Part shown: piece after piece, positions 32,415-42,052 of the stretch
How the letters are laid out: every line of letters starts with the position of its first letter
Numbering within the stretch: position 1 is the stretch's first letter
From: JAWPMV01 sp039819665
GTDB lineage: Bacteria > Bacteroidota > Bacteroidia > J057
Assembly (NCBI GenBank): GCA_039819665.1
Contig: JBCBRM010000026.1
Span: 1-64,000, forward strand
DNA: 64,000 nucleotides
Direction of reading: 5' to 3'
Position numbers and translations under genes: made by a program
The notes under the pieces: model-generated
What the model was told of the DNA's origin: nothing
Databases searched by the model: none
What the model saw: only the letters and a program-made list of their open reading frames with translations

Positions 32415-33794
32415 ATGGTTAGAAGCCTACTGAGCGGATTCCAATCTTACAAAAAGGACCTGAAAGAGACCCTACATTTATCCGGGCCCGTCATTGTGGC
32501 TCAATTGGGGTTGGTTTTAATGGGTGTGATCGACAATATTATGATTGGTAATATTGAAAATATCGGTCATGAATTACTTTCTGCAGCCTCTTTGGGAAAT
32601 AGCATATACTTTATCGTAGGAGTATTGGGGATAGGTATCACCTTTGCCATTTCTCCTTTGGTTGCAGAGGCTGATGCAGCAGGAGAAGTCTCTCAATGTG
32701 GGCTCTACCTTCGACAAGGAGTTTTTGCTAGCTTGCTTAGTGGGATATTGCTCTGCCTTATTATGCTGGGTCTGACTTATCTGCTTCCTTTTATGGACCA
32801 ACCGGAGCAAGATGTCCGACTGGGTACTCCTTATCTGCACATTATCAATGTTTCCCTAATTCCGATGATGCTCTTTTTGGCCTACAAGCAATTTTCCGAT
32901 GGGCTATCTTTTACCAAAGCAGCTATGTATGTCACACTCTTTGGCCTGATCTTTAATGTGGGTATAAACTGGTTGTTGATTTATGGGAATTTGGGTTTTC
33001 CAAGGTTGGAGTTGATAGGAGCAGGGATAGGTACTTTGAGTAGTAGAATCTTTATGCTCTTGCTGATTGCGATCTACATCAATTATACACCCCGTTTCAA
33101 AAAGTATAAGCCAAAGTTGAATTTTCGGGAATGGAGAGGAGACATCATGCGAAAGATTTTTGAAATCGGCTTGCCCTCAGGTTTCCAATATTTCTTTGAA
33201 GTGGGTGCCTTTGGAGGAGCCGTTATCATGATAGGTTGGATTGGGATAGACGAAAGGTCTGCGCATCAAATTGTTATCAATATGGCGGGAACTACCTATA
33301 TGCTGGTCTCGGGGCTGGCAGCAGGATCAGCCATCCGCGTGGGCAATGCTTTAGGGCGAAAAGATCTCCCCGGCATGCGAAAAGCTGGCTTTGCAGGGAT
33401 TTATTTGAGTACATTTATCATGTTCCTGGCTGCCATTGCTTTTATAAGTGGTAAAAACTGGTTACCCAGCCTCTATGTGGATGACGTTGACGTTTTGATG
33501 ATCTCGGCACAACTTATGCTCATTGGCGGACTCTTTCAGATATTTGATGGTGTACAGGCTGTAGGACTTTCTGTTCTGAGAGGGATGCAGGATGTACGAG
33601 TACCGACCATAATTGCCTTTATTAGTTACTGGATCATTGCCTTACCAGTGGGATATGCACTTGCCTTCAACTTTGGAATGGGCGTAGACGGAATATGGTA
33701 TGGATTTGTGGTGGGGCTCTTTGTGGCTGCAGTAGGACTTGTATTTCGTTTTCATCAACTTACCCGTAGTGCACAGCTGGCTAAGCTTAGTTGA
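32415..33794 (+). CDS. MATE family efflux transporter
   Basis: The 459-residue protein has about twelve hydrophobic helices in two related halves. It starts with LKETLHLSGPVIVAQLGLVL and contains GVIDNIMIGNI, LGIGITFAISPLVAEADAAG, and in the second half GLPSGFQYFFEVGAFGGAVI and GLAAGSAIRVGNALGR. The last two match the NorM branch. MATE pumps expel cationic drugs in exchange for Na+ or H+ at the inner membrane. It is divergent from rimP. A weak TTATTTGC element lies 25 bases upstream. Substrate is unknown. Confidence 0.95.
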   Translation: MVRSLLSGFQSYKKDLKETLHLSGPVIVAQLGLVLMGVIDNIMIGNIENIGHELLSAASLGNSIYFIVGVLGIGITFAISPLVAEADAAGEVSQCGLYLRQGVFASLLSGILLCLIMLGLTYLLPFMDQPEQDVRLGTPYLHIINVSLIPMMLFLAYKQFSDGLSFTKAAMYVTLFGLIFNVGINWLLIYGNLGFPRLELIGAGIGTLSSRIFMLLLIAIYINYTPRFKKYKPKLNFREWRGDIMRKIFEIGLPSGFQYFFEVGAFGGAVIMIGWIGIDERSAHQIVINMAGTTYMLVSGLAAGSAIRVGNALGRKDLPGMRKAGFAGIYLSTFIMFLAAIAFISGKNWLPSLYVDDVDVLMISAQLMLIGGLFQIFDGVQAVGLSVLRGMQDVRVPTIIAFISYWIIALPVGYALAFNFGMGVDGIWYGFVVGLFVAAVGLVFRFHQLTRSAQLAKLS

Positions 33795-33839
33795 AATATG
33801 AATTGTGAATATTAAACAGGAATTCTTTTTTTGCCTAGC

Positions 33840-34709
33840 ATGCTGAAAGAATACATAAGCCTTTTACGGCCTCACCAGTATATCAAAAATCTCTTCCTTT
33901 TTTTGCCGGCATTTTTTTCCCTGCAAATTCTGGATGGAGAAGTGGTAATTCGTACTTGTGTAGCCTTTGTTGCCTATTGTTGTATGGCAAGTGCTGTATA
34001 TATCCTCAATGATTATAAAGATAGGGAAGCTGATCGAGAGCATCCTGTGAAGCGTTTAAGGCCATTAGCAGCCGGGACAATCAAAACTTCGACAGCGTTT
34101 ATCCTAATGAGTAGCCTAATCGTTTTAGGATTTCTGCTTAGTATTCTTCTCGGGAAAAGTATTTTCTACTTATTGACAGCTTATGTCTTTATAAATGTGC
34201 TCTATTCTTTCAAATTAAAGCATATAGCCGTCGTCGATATTTTCATTATCGCACTTGGATTTGTGATTCGAATTGCTGTAGGTGCCTATGCTGCCCCAAC
34301 TCCTATTCCATATTCTAAGTGGATTGTCCTGATGACATTTTTGGGGGCTTTGTTTCTGGCATTGGCAAAAAGAAGGGATGATGTATTACTCGCAGCTCAG
34401 GGGCAAAAAGTACGTAAATCCATAGATGGCTACAATCTGGAGTTTATCAATGGAGCTATGATCATTATGGCATCTGTGCTGATCGTCAGCTATATTTCTT
34501 ATACAATAGCTCCGGAAATACAGGAGAACTTTGGGAGTGAATATTTATACCTAACTGTTGCCTTTGTTATTTTGGGGGTGTTGAGGTATTTACAGATCAG
34601 CTTTGTTGAAGAGAAGAGTGGAAATCCTACGCGAATTCTGCTGACGGACCTTTTTCTTCAGCTTACCATTGTAGCCTGGCTACTAACTTTTGTCTTTTTG
34701 ATTTATTAA
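33840..34709 (+). CDS. UbiA-family prenyltransferase, decaprenyl-phosphate phosphoribosyltransferase-like
   Basis: I start at the ATG giving MLKEYISLLRPHQYIKNLFL; a TTG three codons earlier is also in frame. The 289-residue, nine-helix membrane protein has the aspartate motif NDYKDREADREHPVKRLRP and a second acidic motif AKRRDD. The first of these closely resembles DPPR synthase (the mycobacterial Rv3806c type) rather than ubiquinone or heme enzymes. That enzyme transfers phosphoribose to polyprenyl phosphate, a first step to arabinose sugar donors. The partner epimerase genes are not in the window, so the product is inferred. It overlaps the convergent glycosyltransferase by four bases. Confidence 0.8.
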   Translation: MLKEYISLLRPHQYIKNLFLFLPAFFSLQILDGEVVIRTCVAFVAYCCMASAVYILNDYKDREADREHPVKRLRPLAAGTIKTSTAFILMSSLIVLGFLLSILLGKSIFYLLTAYVFINVLYSFKLKHIAVVDIFIIALGFVIRIAVGAYAAPTPIPYSKWIVLMTFLGALFLALAKRRDDVLLAAQGQKVRKSIDGYNLEFINGAMIIMASVLIVSYISYTIAPEIQENFGSEYLYLTVAFVILGVLRYLQISFVEEKSGNPTRILLTDLFLQLTIVAWLLTFVFLIY

Positions 34710-35776
34710 AGGTCAGCCATTTCCGGGATCAATACTTCTTCCCCAAGACTTTCAAGCTCTTCCAAAACTTGTTCTGCAGCCGTAGTCCAATTGAGTCTGG
34801 TCGCAAGTTTCTGCATATGTTTGCCTTGATCAAAGTGAGATTGCTTTACCGCTTTATGGAGAGCAGAAAGTAACTGGCTATGATTACTGAAATATGAGGC
34901 CTCACTTGCTGTTAAATTTCTGGAGAAGCTACTATTAAAGCAGAGAACGTGTTTCCCCATCATCATGGCCTCTAGCAATCTCAATCTTGCTTTTATGGTG
35001 GGCTCTAAATGAATGTACATATATGCACCCATTAAAAATGGCTCAAATTTCTTCTCTGGGATGATAAAATGGATGTGCGAATATTCCTGATAGGCCTTTA
35101 TTTCATCGGATAAATATTCATAAGAATTCTCCAGAATCAAATAGTAATCGTACTTGGGATACTGGGCAAATGATTTAAGGGCCATAATTGCCTGTGTGGA
35201 TGAAGCAGGCATAAAGGAAACTGCATATTTTTTGTCCTTTTGAGTTGGTGAGACCACTTTATAGGCTTCTTCTATATGGTCTGCTCCATAAGCAATGAGC
35301 TTGGTTTCCTGTCCATATTCTTCTTTAAAAAAGGAACGGGCTTGCTCATTATCCACAAATACCCTGTCAGAGAATTTTAAGGTGAGTCTCTCCGATATCC
35401 TTTCCCACAATCTATATTGATAATTCTTTCTATCTGTTCTTTTGTGTCTATAGTGGATTTGGGTAAATACCTTTGCTCCTGAAAAAATGCGAATCAATGG
35501 AAGGCTTAAGCCGGCATCTTTCCCCAGTATGTAAACAAGGTCCTTTCCTAATGATGAGAAGAGACACGCAAAGAGAAAGTTGAGATACGTAATCAGTGAT
35601 CCAAAGAGTGGGAGGGATGTATTAAGTGCAAATTTTGGGGGAGGGGACACAACTACAAGCTTCGCTTTTAAATTTGGTTCAATAGCTCTGGCCATTTCCA
35701 TTGCAATACGCTCAAAACCCAAGGATTGGGTTTCAGATTTCTGAACGATAAAGACAATTTCTTTGAATGAGCTCAT
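34706..35776 (-). CDS. glycosyltransferase, GT4-like
   Basis: I start at the ATG giving MSSFKEIVFIVQKSETQSLG; the longer frame has no support. The 356-residue protein has two Rossmann-like halves. The first has GFERIAMEMARAIEP and VYILGKDAGLSLPLIRIFSG. The second has YAVSFMPASS, then HIHFIIPEKKFEPFLMGAYM and EPTIKARLRLLEAMMMGKHV. The latter occupies the place of the GT4 donor-sugar motif (E-x7-E), here with RLLEAMM. It probably transfers a sugar onto a surface glycan at the cytoplasmic face. Similarity is weak, so the acceptor and sugar are unknown. It is adjacent to the polyprenyl-phosphate enzyme, which may be meaningful. Confidence 0.6.
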   Translation of the reverse strand: MSSFKEIVFIVQKSETQSLGFERIAMEMARAIEPNLKAKLVVVSPPPKFALNTSLPLFGSLITYLNFLFACLFSSLGKDLVYILGKDAGLSLPLIRIFSGAKVFTQIHYRHKRTDRKNYQYRLWERISERLTLKFSDRVFVDNEQARSFFKEEYGQETKLIAYGADHIEEAYKVVSPTQKDKKYAVSFMPASSTQAIMALKSFAQYPKYDYYLILENSYEYLSDEIKAYQEYSHIHFIIPEKKFEPFLMGAYMYIHLEPTIKARLRLLEAMMMGKHVLCFNSSFSRNLTASEASYFSNHSQLLSALHKAVKQSHFDQGKHMQKLATRLNWTTAAEQVLEELESLGEEVLIPEMADL

Positions 35777-36050
35777 GTGTTCTTGTAAAGGGGAAAAGCT
35801 TGTGTTGTACAACGAAATTAGAATCAGCTTACAACTTTCCAGCATCATTAGCAGACAAAAACAAACATGTGACGCTTCTTAAGAAAATCTTACACGAGCT
35901 GGAATATTACTTAATTAAAGCCTCATATGAAGGTATTATTATATTCTTAATGGACTTGATTTCCGATTTTGATTAAAGAGTTTGTAGAAATTTCTAATTT
36001 TTTAACATGGCCCCTAAAGATTTTTTATTGAGATTTTTTCGTGCTTAAAC
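35777..36050. other. intergenic region, no gene seen
   Basis: AT-rich spacer upstream of the glycosyltransferase and downstream of the large protease. No ORF, hairpin or clear -33/-7 pair was seen except the terminator at its left-hand neighbour's end. Confidence 0.5.
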
Positions 36051-36080
36051 AAAAAGCCCGGAGGTGTATCCGGGCTTTTT
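36051..36080 (-). terminator. intrinsic terminator of the T9SS subtilase gene
   Basis: The 11-bp stem AAAAAGCCCGG/CCGGGCTTTTT with loop AGGTGTAT is flanked by A/T runs on both sides. It lies 20 bases past the stop codon. Confidence 0.9.
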
Positions 36081-36100
36081 GTTTATGGTTTTAGGAATCC

Positions 36101-39100
36101 TTATTCTTTCACGAGTTTCTGAACCCAGGTAATACCTGCGATTTTCACTTTCAATAAGTATACTCCTTTGTTTGCTGAGCTAAGATCCATTTCTACGCGA
36201 TCTTTTAAATAAGTATCGGAAGATTTGCTCCAAACTCTTCTTCCCGGAAGGTCAAAGACTTCAATCTCCACTTCTTCACGTTTTAGCAAATCCATATCCA
36301 GTACAAAGTTTCCTGCACTTGGGTTTGGATATACTTTTAACTCTCCAATCTCGGCGAGGTCTTCTTCAATCCCCACAATTCCTGAAGCTTCAATTTCTGC
36401 AGTTGCAATATCTGTACAGCCTCCAGCAGCCTCAACAGTCAAGGTAACCGTATATCTTCCTGCTAATAGGTAGTCGTGTGATGGACTTTGATCAGTACTG
36501 GTAGTTCCATCGCCAAAATCCCAGAAGAAATTAGAAGCTCCTGTACTCTGGTTGTTGAAATTCACCCGACCGCTATTGGCAAGATTTAGAACTGTACGTG
36601 ATGGGGTAAAGGCAGCATTGGCTGAAGTAGGACTTACAGTTACTTCCTGAGCAACTCTATCACAGCTAAAGCTGGAAACAATCTCCCAATCGTAGAAGAA
36701 ATTATAGAGACCATCATTGGAACCCGTAATTATCAGGACCTCAGGGACTTCCAAAGGAAAAGAGAAGCCATTTACTGTTGCAAATAATTCATCTACCTGA
36801 CCTACTTGTTCCATTCTGTATCCTTCGCCTCTGGGAACTGCGATATTCAACTCGACAATATTTTCTCCTGCTTGTAAGTTGAGAAAAGAACTCCTACCAA
36901 TCAGACTCCCATTAATATCGTTAACTGCTATCCTTCTAATTCCAGCTGAGGCAGCAAATACTTTAACAGATCTGATTTCTAGATCATTTAATGCATCAAA
37001 CACCAAATAGGAATCATCAGATATAGAGGCAAAAGATTGTCCTACATTAATATCTGGGAGACCTGCTTTCTCGGCCTTCATGGCTTCCGCATAGAAAGTA
37101 GTATTCTGAGAAAGGTCTGGAGTAATAAAAGGTGAACCTATACCTACAATATTACCACCAGAAGCCGCGTCATACCAAACAACCTCACGGTCCGAGCCAC
37201 CAGTATTTGCTTCAATTACTGCAGCTCCCCCACTACAAGCAAGTGGATTAGTAGTAACGACTGTAGGAAGAACTTCATCAAAAATGCTGAAGTTTTCTTC
37301 TATTAGATTATCTCTTACAGAGTATTCAGTTTTACCATTGACCTGCGTCAACTCAATACTAATGGAGTAATCACCAGTAGGCAAACTTTCTGTAGGTAGA
37401 TTAATCCTTTCTGTGCGATTCTTTGTAAGACTACCAGTCCAGTTGATTGTACCAGTAATACCATTAGAATAAGTATAGCTAATGGTAGCAGATGTCATGG
37501 TTGAAGTACCACTATTTTCCAAGAGGAAAGAAGGGGATACATCTTTTGCACAGGCAAACGAGGTCAAATCATTTAGATTATGAACCAGACCATCTGCATC
37601 CGGGTTTCTCGGTTCAGGTGTATTCCCTTGATTTACGAGATAGTTGAAAGCTGCAACAGCATCGACAAGACCATTTCCATAAAAATCATCCTCTCCAAGA
37701 ATCCCCAAATCAGTAGCACTATTATAAATCGCTAATTTTATTTCTTCTCCCGAAAGTGTAGGAAAGGCTTCTTTTAAAAGTAAGAATAAACCAGCGACAT
37801 AAGGAGCACTAAAGGAAGTACCTTGGACATTCGCAAAGGCATCTCCATTTGAAGTTGTTCTGATTGTTACACCTGGTGCAACTACTTCCGGTTTAATTTC
37901 AAGAGATCCACCGTCTGAATTACAAAGGCCAGGCCCCCTACTAGAAAACTGAGCAATATTAGAAGCCTGTGTTACAGAGCCAACAGCAAAAGTATTTACC
38001 AAAGTCGTTGATCCATTTGCAGGAGGTCCAACTGTACTTGGATTAGGACCAGCATTTCCTGCTGCAATAATTACCCCAACTCCAGCTGCTTCTAATGCTG
38101 TTATCTGTTGGAATCTAGGATCTGTACAATTCGCAAAATTTGAAGTACCGAAAGACATGTTGATAACATCCGGCATATCATCTATTGTATTGGGATCACC
38201 ATCCGGATCTAATGCCCATTGCAATGCAAATGCATAATTCCCTGAAGCATTCTGGCAGCCAACATTTCCTTGCCCATCACCTAAAGCTAGAGGGCTAGAC
38301 ATCCACAAAGCATTGGGAGCAACTCCTATAGTATCTCTTCGCCCAAAATCGTTTCCAATCACAGTACCTAAAACTAAGGTTCCATGGTCCCCAAAAGCAA
38401 CACATTTTGAAGGAATCGAATCAGCTACACCACCCTCTGGATCAAAGTAAGAGACAGTATTTCCATCTACTAATCCTCTATAATTATTGAACAATGCAGG
38501 GTGTCTTAGGTCAACCCCTTCATCAATCATAAAAAGTCTGCGATTGGTACCCGTGTACCCTAAGGCCCATAAACCTGGAACATTCATCAGATCATGTCCG
38601 GGCTCACGCCCATTAGGAGTAAGCAATGAAGCATTCAAAGCCTCAACTTTTTCCTCAGATAACCTTTCATAGGGATACTCAAAATAGAGATAATCAATCT
38701 CGCTTCTGAAACTTAGGGTAGAAATTGCCGTTTTGTTGAGTCTTAACTGAATCTCATTTGAAATCCACAATGGCTGTATACTCCCACTCTCAACTCCATT
38801 CAAAGTATTTAGATAAGAGATAAATTGAGGCTGAGTTGCAGCAGCTTTTGCCTGTAAAGTTGTTATTACCTGTTTGGCTCTCCTCTCTAATGGCACTCTC
38901 TCTGTCCGGAAGTAATTCATCATGGATTCCAGATCAACCTGGTCATACATGATGATGCTCACTTGGATGTATTCATCATCCGGAGTTTCCTTCATTTTTG
39001 CCTCTAAAGATTCTGAAATTCTGGCCCAGTTGATCTGAGAATTGCTTTGGGCAAGTCCCATAGATAGTAGCAGGCCAAAAAAGGACATGAAGCATATAAG

Positions 39101-39109
39101 TTTTTTCAT
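36101..39109 (-). CDS. secreted subtilisin-like (S8) protease with PKD domain and T9SS type A sorting tail
   Basis: The 1002-residue protein starts with the signal peptide MKKLICFMSFFGLLLSMGLA. A propeptide-like segment is followed by an S8 domain (about 185-490) with the catalytic Asp in LFMIDEGVDLRHPA, His in FGDHGTLVLGTVIG, oxyanion Asn in IIAAGNAGPNP and Ser in QGTSFSAPYVAG. A CARDB/beta-sandwich region (about 520-610), further Ig-like text, a PKD domain with FFWDFGDGTTSTDQSPSHDY, and a C-terminal sorting domain (about 925-1002, LKVYPNPSAGNFVLDMDL to KGVYLLKV) follow. The tail marks it for export and surface attachment by T9SS. This fits the T9SS components elsewhere in the window. Confidence 0.95.
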   Translation of the reverse strand: MKKLICFMSFFGLLLSMGLAQSNSQINWARISESLEAKMKETPDDEYIQVSIIMYDQVDLESMMNYFRTERVPLERRAKQVITTLQAKAAATQPQFISYLNTLNGVESGSIQPLWISNEIQLRLNKTAISTLSFRSEIDYLYFEYPYERLSEEKVEALNASLLTPNGREPGHDLMNVPGLWALGYTGTNRRLFMIDEGVDLRHPALFNNYRGLVDGNTVSYFDPEGGVADSIPSKCVAFGDHGTLVLGTVIGNDFGRRDTIGVAPNALWMSSPLALGDGQGNVGCQNASGNYAFALQWALDPDGDPNTIDDMPDVINMSFGTSNFANCTDPRFQQITALEAAGVGVIIAAGNAGPNPSTVGPPANGSTTLVNTFAVGSVTQASNIAQFSSRGPGLCNSDGGSLEIKPEVVAPGVTIRTTSNGDAFANVQGTSFSAPYVAGLFLLLKEAFPTLSGEEIKLAIYNSATDLGILGEDDFYGNGLVDAVAAFNYLVNQGNTPEPRNPDADGLVHNLNDLTSFACAKDVSPSFLLENSGTSTMTSATISYTYSNGITGTINWTGSLTKNRTERINLPTESLPTGDYSISIELTQVNGKTEYSVRDNLIEENFSIFDEVLPTVVTTNPLACSGGAAVIEANTGGSDREVVWYDAASGGNIVGIGSPFITPDLSQNTTFYAEAMKAEKAGLPDINVGQSFASISDDSYLVFDALNDLEIRSVKVFAASAGIRRIAVNDINGSLIGRSSFLNLQAGENIVELNIAVPRGEGYRMEQVGQVDELFATVNGFSFPLEVPEVLIITGSNDGLYNFFYDWEIVSSFSCDRVAQEVTVSPTSANAAFTPSRTVLNLANSGRVNFNNQSTGASNFFWDFGDGTTSTDQSPSHDYLLAGRYTVTLTVEAAGGCTDIATAEIEASGIVGIEEDLAEIGELKVYPNPSAGNFVLDMDLLKREEVEIEVFDLPGRRVWSKSSDTYLKDRVEMDLSSANKGVYLLKVKIAGITWVQKLVKE

Positions 39110-39272
39110 ATGGCTTTTGGGCTTTGTATAGGATAGATGTATTCAATAAGTATTTTCAATCTCCTCAATGGGAGACTCAGATTTTACAAAAAACCAAATT
39201 ATCCTTTTTTCCTCATTTTTGCGAAATAATGAGGGGGAAAAGGAAGGGTATCCGCCAAATATATAGAATTCC

Positions 39273-40463
39273 CTATGTAATGACTCCCAGTTCTTTCCCG
39301 ATATCTGTAAAGGCCTGAATGGCTCTATCCAAATGTTCACGGGTGTGGGCTGCGGATAACTGAACCCTGATTCGGGCCTTCCCTTTGGGAACTACCGGAT
39401 AGAAAAACCCAATAACGTAGATTCCTTTTTCCAGAAGTTTATCCGCAAACTGTTGCGCCAGCACGGCTTCGTACAACATGATAGGCACTATAGGATGTTC
39501 GCCTTCCTTAATATCAAACCCGACAGCTGTCATTTGTGTTCGGAAGTAGTGCGTGTTTTCCTCTAGCTGATCTCTCAAAGCTGTACTTTCCGTCAACAAA
39601 TCCAAAACCGCGATACTCGCTCCTACAATAGAAGGTGCTACCGTATTTGAAAACAAATAAGGTCTTGAACGCTGACGAAGCATATCAATGATCTCTTTTC
39701 GCCCGGAAGTAAATCCTCCAGAGGCTCCCCCTAAGGCTTTCCCTAGGGTTCCGGTGATGATATCAACTCTTCCCAATACATCCCGAAATTCGATACTTCC
39801 CTTTCCTCTCACTCCCATAAATCCGGTTGCATGGCACTCATCCACCATAACCAGAGCATTGTATTGATCTGCCAAATCACAAATCTTATCCAGCTGTGCA
39901 ATTGTTCCGTCCATAGAGAAAACTCCATCCGTCACAATTACCCTGGCTCTACAATGCTGAGATTGCTTTAATGCATCCTCAAGAGCCTCCATATTGTTGT
40001 GCTTATAGCGATAACGTTCAGCTTTGCACAAACGTACCCCGTCGATGATACTCGCATGGTTCAGTTCATCAGAAATGATTGCATCTTCCTTGCCTAAAAT
40101 AGGCTCGAACACCCCACCATTTGCATCAAAGGCAGCAGCATATAGGATAGTATCATCTGTATGTAAAAATTCCGAAATCTTTTTTTCCAGTTCTTTATGG
40201 ATATCCTGAGTTCCACAAATGAAACGTACAGAGGATAATCCATATCCATGCGTGTCAATGGCAGCTTTGGCAGCTTCTATGACTCTGGGGTGTGAGGATA
40301 AACCCAAATAGTTATTGGCACAAAAATTTAGGACTTCTTCACCCGTCGAAACCTGGATATTGGCTCCTTGTGGACTGGTGATGATACGTTCTTTTTTGTA
40401 AAGGCCCGCAGATTCGATCTCGGCAAGTTCCTCTTTGAGGGAAGTTAAAAATTGAGGATTCAT
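39273..40463 (-). CDS. kbl: glycine C-acetyltransferase (2-amino-3-ketobutyrate CoA ligase)
   Basis: The 396-residue protein is an alpha-oxoamine synthase with ICGTQDIHKELEKKISEFLH, SDELNHASIIDG, VTDGVFSMDGTIA, MVDECHATGFMG and the PLP-lysine motif GTLGKALGGASGG. Closest features are those of Kbl, which cleaves 2-amino-3-ketobutyrate with CoA to glycine and acetyl-CoA in threonine degradation. Threonine dehydrogenase (tdh), its usual partner, is not adjacent. Instead the start codon overlaps the stop of a helical-repeat protein gene by four bases (ATGA). Related enzymes (serine palmitoyltransferase, KBL, BioF) share the fold, but the HATGFMG and GKGSIEF stretch points to Kbl. Confidence 0.92.
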   Translation of the reverse strand: MNPQFLTSLKEELAEIESAGLYKKERIITSPQGANIQVSTGEEVLNFCANNYLGLSSHPRVIEAAKAAIDTHGYGLSSVRFICGTQDIHKELEKKISEFLHTDDTILYAAAFDANGGVFEPILGKEDAIISDELNHASIIDGVRLCKAERYRYKHNNMEALEDALKQSQHCRARVIVTDGVFSMDGTIAQLDKICDLADQYNALVMVDECHATGFMGVRGKGSIEFRDVLGRVDIITGTLGKALGGASGGFTSGRKEIIDMLRQRSRPYLFSNTVAPSIVGASIAVLDLLTESTALRDQLEENTHYFRTQMTAVGFDIKEGEHPIVPIMLYEAVLAQQFADKLLEKGIYVIGFFYPVVPKGKARIRVQLSAAHTREHLDRAIQAFTDIGKELGVIT

Positions 40464-41998
40464 TCGCTTGGAATTGGCAGTTTTGTTTTTACTTCTTCGT
40501 TTAGTAGTTCGTAATAAGAATGCTCTTCTGATAATTTCGACAGAAGATAAATTTCGTATAGAATGATTTGGTTCTCACCAATTTCTGATTTCGGATAAGT
40601 TTCGATGAAATTCTTATACGCAGCTTTCAGGAAGACCTTCTTTCCTTCGATAGCAGCATTGTTCAGGCGAACCACCAGCTCCAGAAATTTCTGGGCTTTG
40701 GCATAGAATTCATCTTTCAGGAAGTGCTTGTATTTTTTTCGAAGGGCTTTGTTTAGTTTCTGGGCTTCCTCGTATGCCCGAGCTTCGTAATGATTGACGA
40801 CTTCAAAGATGGCCACATAAAAACGAAGCTCTTCGCCTAAAAACCCTACCCCAGGATGGGACTTGATACGTGTAATGACATCAGCAGCTTTATGATGCAA
40901 TTCCTGGCTAAAATATTGATCTGCCAGGCTAATCAACATATAGAGCTCATGCAGTTCATTTTGTAACAGCTCTTTATGCCTAAATGCTTCTTTTAGCACT
41001 TCTCCTGCCTCATCAAGTTCTCCCATCAGCTTAAGATTATAAACCTTGGGAGCATAGTAATGGAAACCCAACTCATTGAAGTTCTGCTTGTCATACATTT
41101 GCAGATCTTCATATAGGGCTTCTATCTCTTTGGTTGACTCATCCAGCTTTAATACTTTCTGTAAAGAATTGATTCGCCAAATGCGAAGCATGAGCCGGGT
41201 ATGATGATTTTCCTTGTTAAAGAGATTATTTGATTCAAAATCCTGGAAGGTTTGCTTTACATATTCGCCCAACTCCTCATAGGCCGACTTCTGAATAAGT
41301 ATAGAAACCACCGTCTTCAGGATCATCGTCTTTCCAGAAGTAGACTGAAAAATATCTTTATGTTCTTCCAATTGGCGCTTCACCTCTTCGAGGGTTTCTA
41401 TCACGGTCTCACTTCGCTTACTGCGTGAGTAATTTCGCTTCATCAACTGCTGAGTAACCATTCCCAGGATTTCGCGATTCCCTCTGATGAGATCAAGCTT
41501 CTTTTGATTGTCCCTTCGCCTTTGAATAACAGCTTCAATGTCTACTTCATATTGAGCAGCCAGGGTTACCATTTCATCATAAATCACTTCCAGCAGGGTA
41601 AACTGATCGTATTCGATGGCTACCTTTTCGGCTTTCTTGAGGTTGTGATAGGCTTCTTTGTAAAGGCCGCGATCCCGCATCAAAATATATAGCTGAATAT
41701 TGCTATAGGATTCGATGGAGTTTTTATAGTTGAAATGATAAAAGAGCAAACTCTTTTCGAGATTGCTCAGCAATTTATTTCTTAAACGGTAATAGCTATT
41801 TTTTGCCTTGGACTCCGTACTCCCATAAAACTGGGTGATCACATGCTCTTCCGTATCTTCAAAATCACCCGAACGAATAGCATCGAAAAGCACGAGCAGC
41901 TTTTTCTTCTCATCAGCTTTAAAGCGATTGGAGAGAATTTTAAATCTCCGCACTTCATCGCTGGTAAGGCTCTCTATGATTCGTTCAAGTATGTCCAA
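40460..41998 (-). CDS. conserved Bacteroidota helical-repeat protein, function unknown
   Basis: The 512-residue protein starts with TTG (no ATG near the conserved opening MDILERIIESLTSDEVRRFK). It is entirely alpha-helical, with an N-terminal region reading RLRNKLLSNLEKSLLFYHFN, then TPR-like helical pairs (for example KVYNLKLMGELDEAGEVLKE and YVAIFEVVNHYEARAYEEAQ). No signal peptide or membrane helix is seen, so it is probably cytoplasmic. I recognise no characterised family; the pattern is that of Bacteroidota-conserved proteins of unknown role. It overlaps kbl by ATGA and is translationally coupled to it. Confidence 0.7.
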   Translation of the reverse strand: MDILERIIESLTSDEVRRFKILSNRFKADEKKKLLVLFDAIRSGDFEDTEEHVITQFYGSTESKAKNSYYRLRNKLLSNLEKSLLFYHFNYKNSIESYSNIQLYILMRDRGLYKEAYHNLKKAEKVAIEYDQFTLLEVIYDEMVTLAAQYEVDIEAVIQRRRDNQKKLDLIRGNREILGMVTQQLMKRNYSRSKRSETVIETLEEVKRQLEEHKDIFQSTSGKTMILKTVVSILIQKSAYEELGEYVKQTFQDFESNNLFNKENHHTRLMLRIWRINSLQKVLKLDESTKEIEALYEDLQMYDKQNFNELGFHYYAPKVYNLKLMGELDEAGEVLKEAFRHKELLQNELHELYMLISLADQYFSQELHHKAADVITRIKSHPGVGFLGEELRFYVAIFEVVNHYEARAYEEAQKLNKALRKKYKHFLKDEFYAKAQKFLELVVRLNNAAIEGKKVFLKAAYKNFIETYPKSEIGENQIILYEIYLLSKLSEEHSYYELLNEEVKTKLPIPSE

Positions 41999-42052
41999 GG
42001 TTACGAGTGTTTTCTCTTCTTTAAGGTAAAGAATATGGGTAAATATTCGAAA

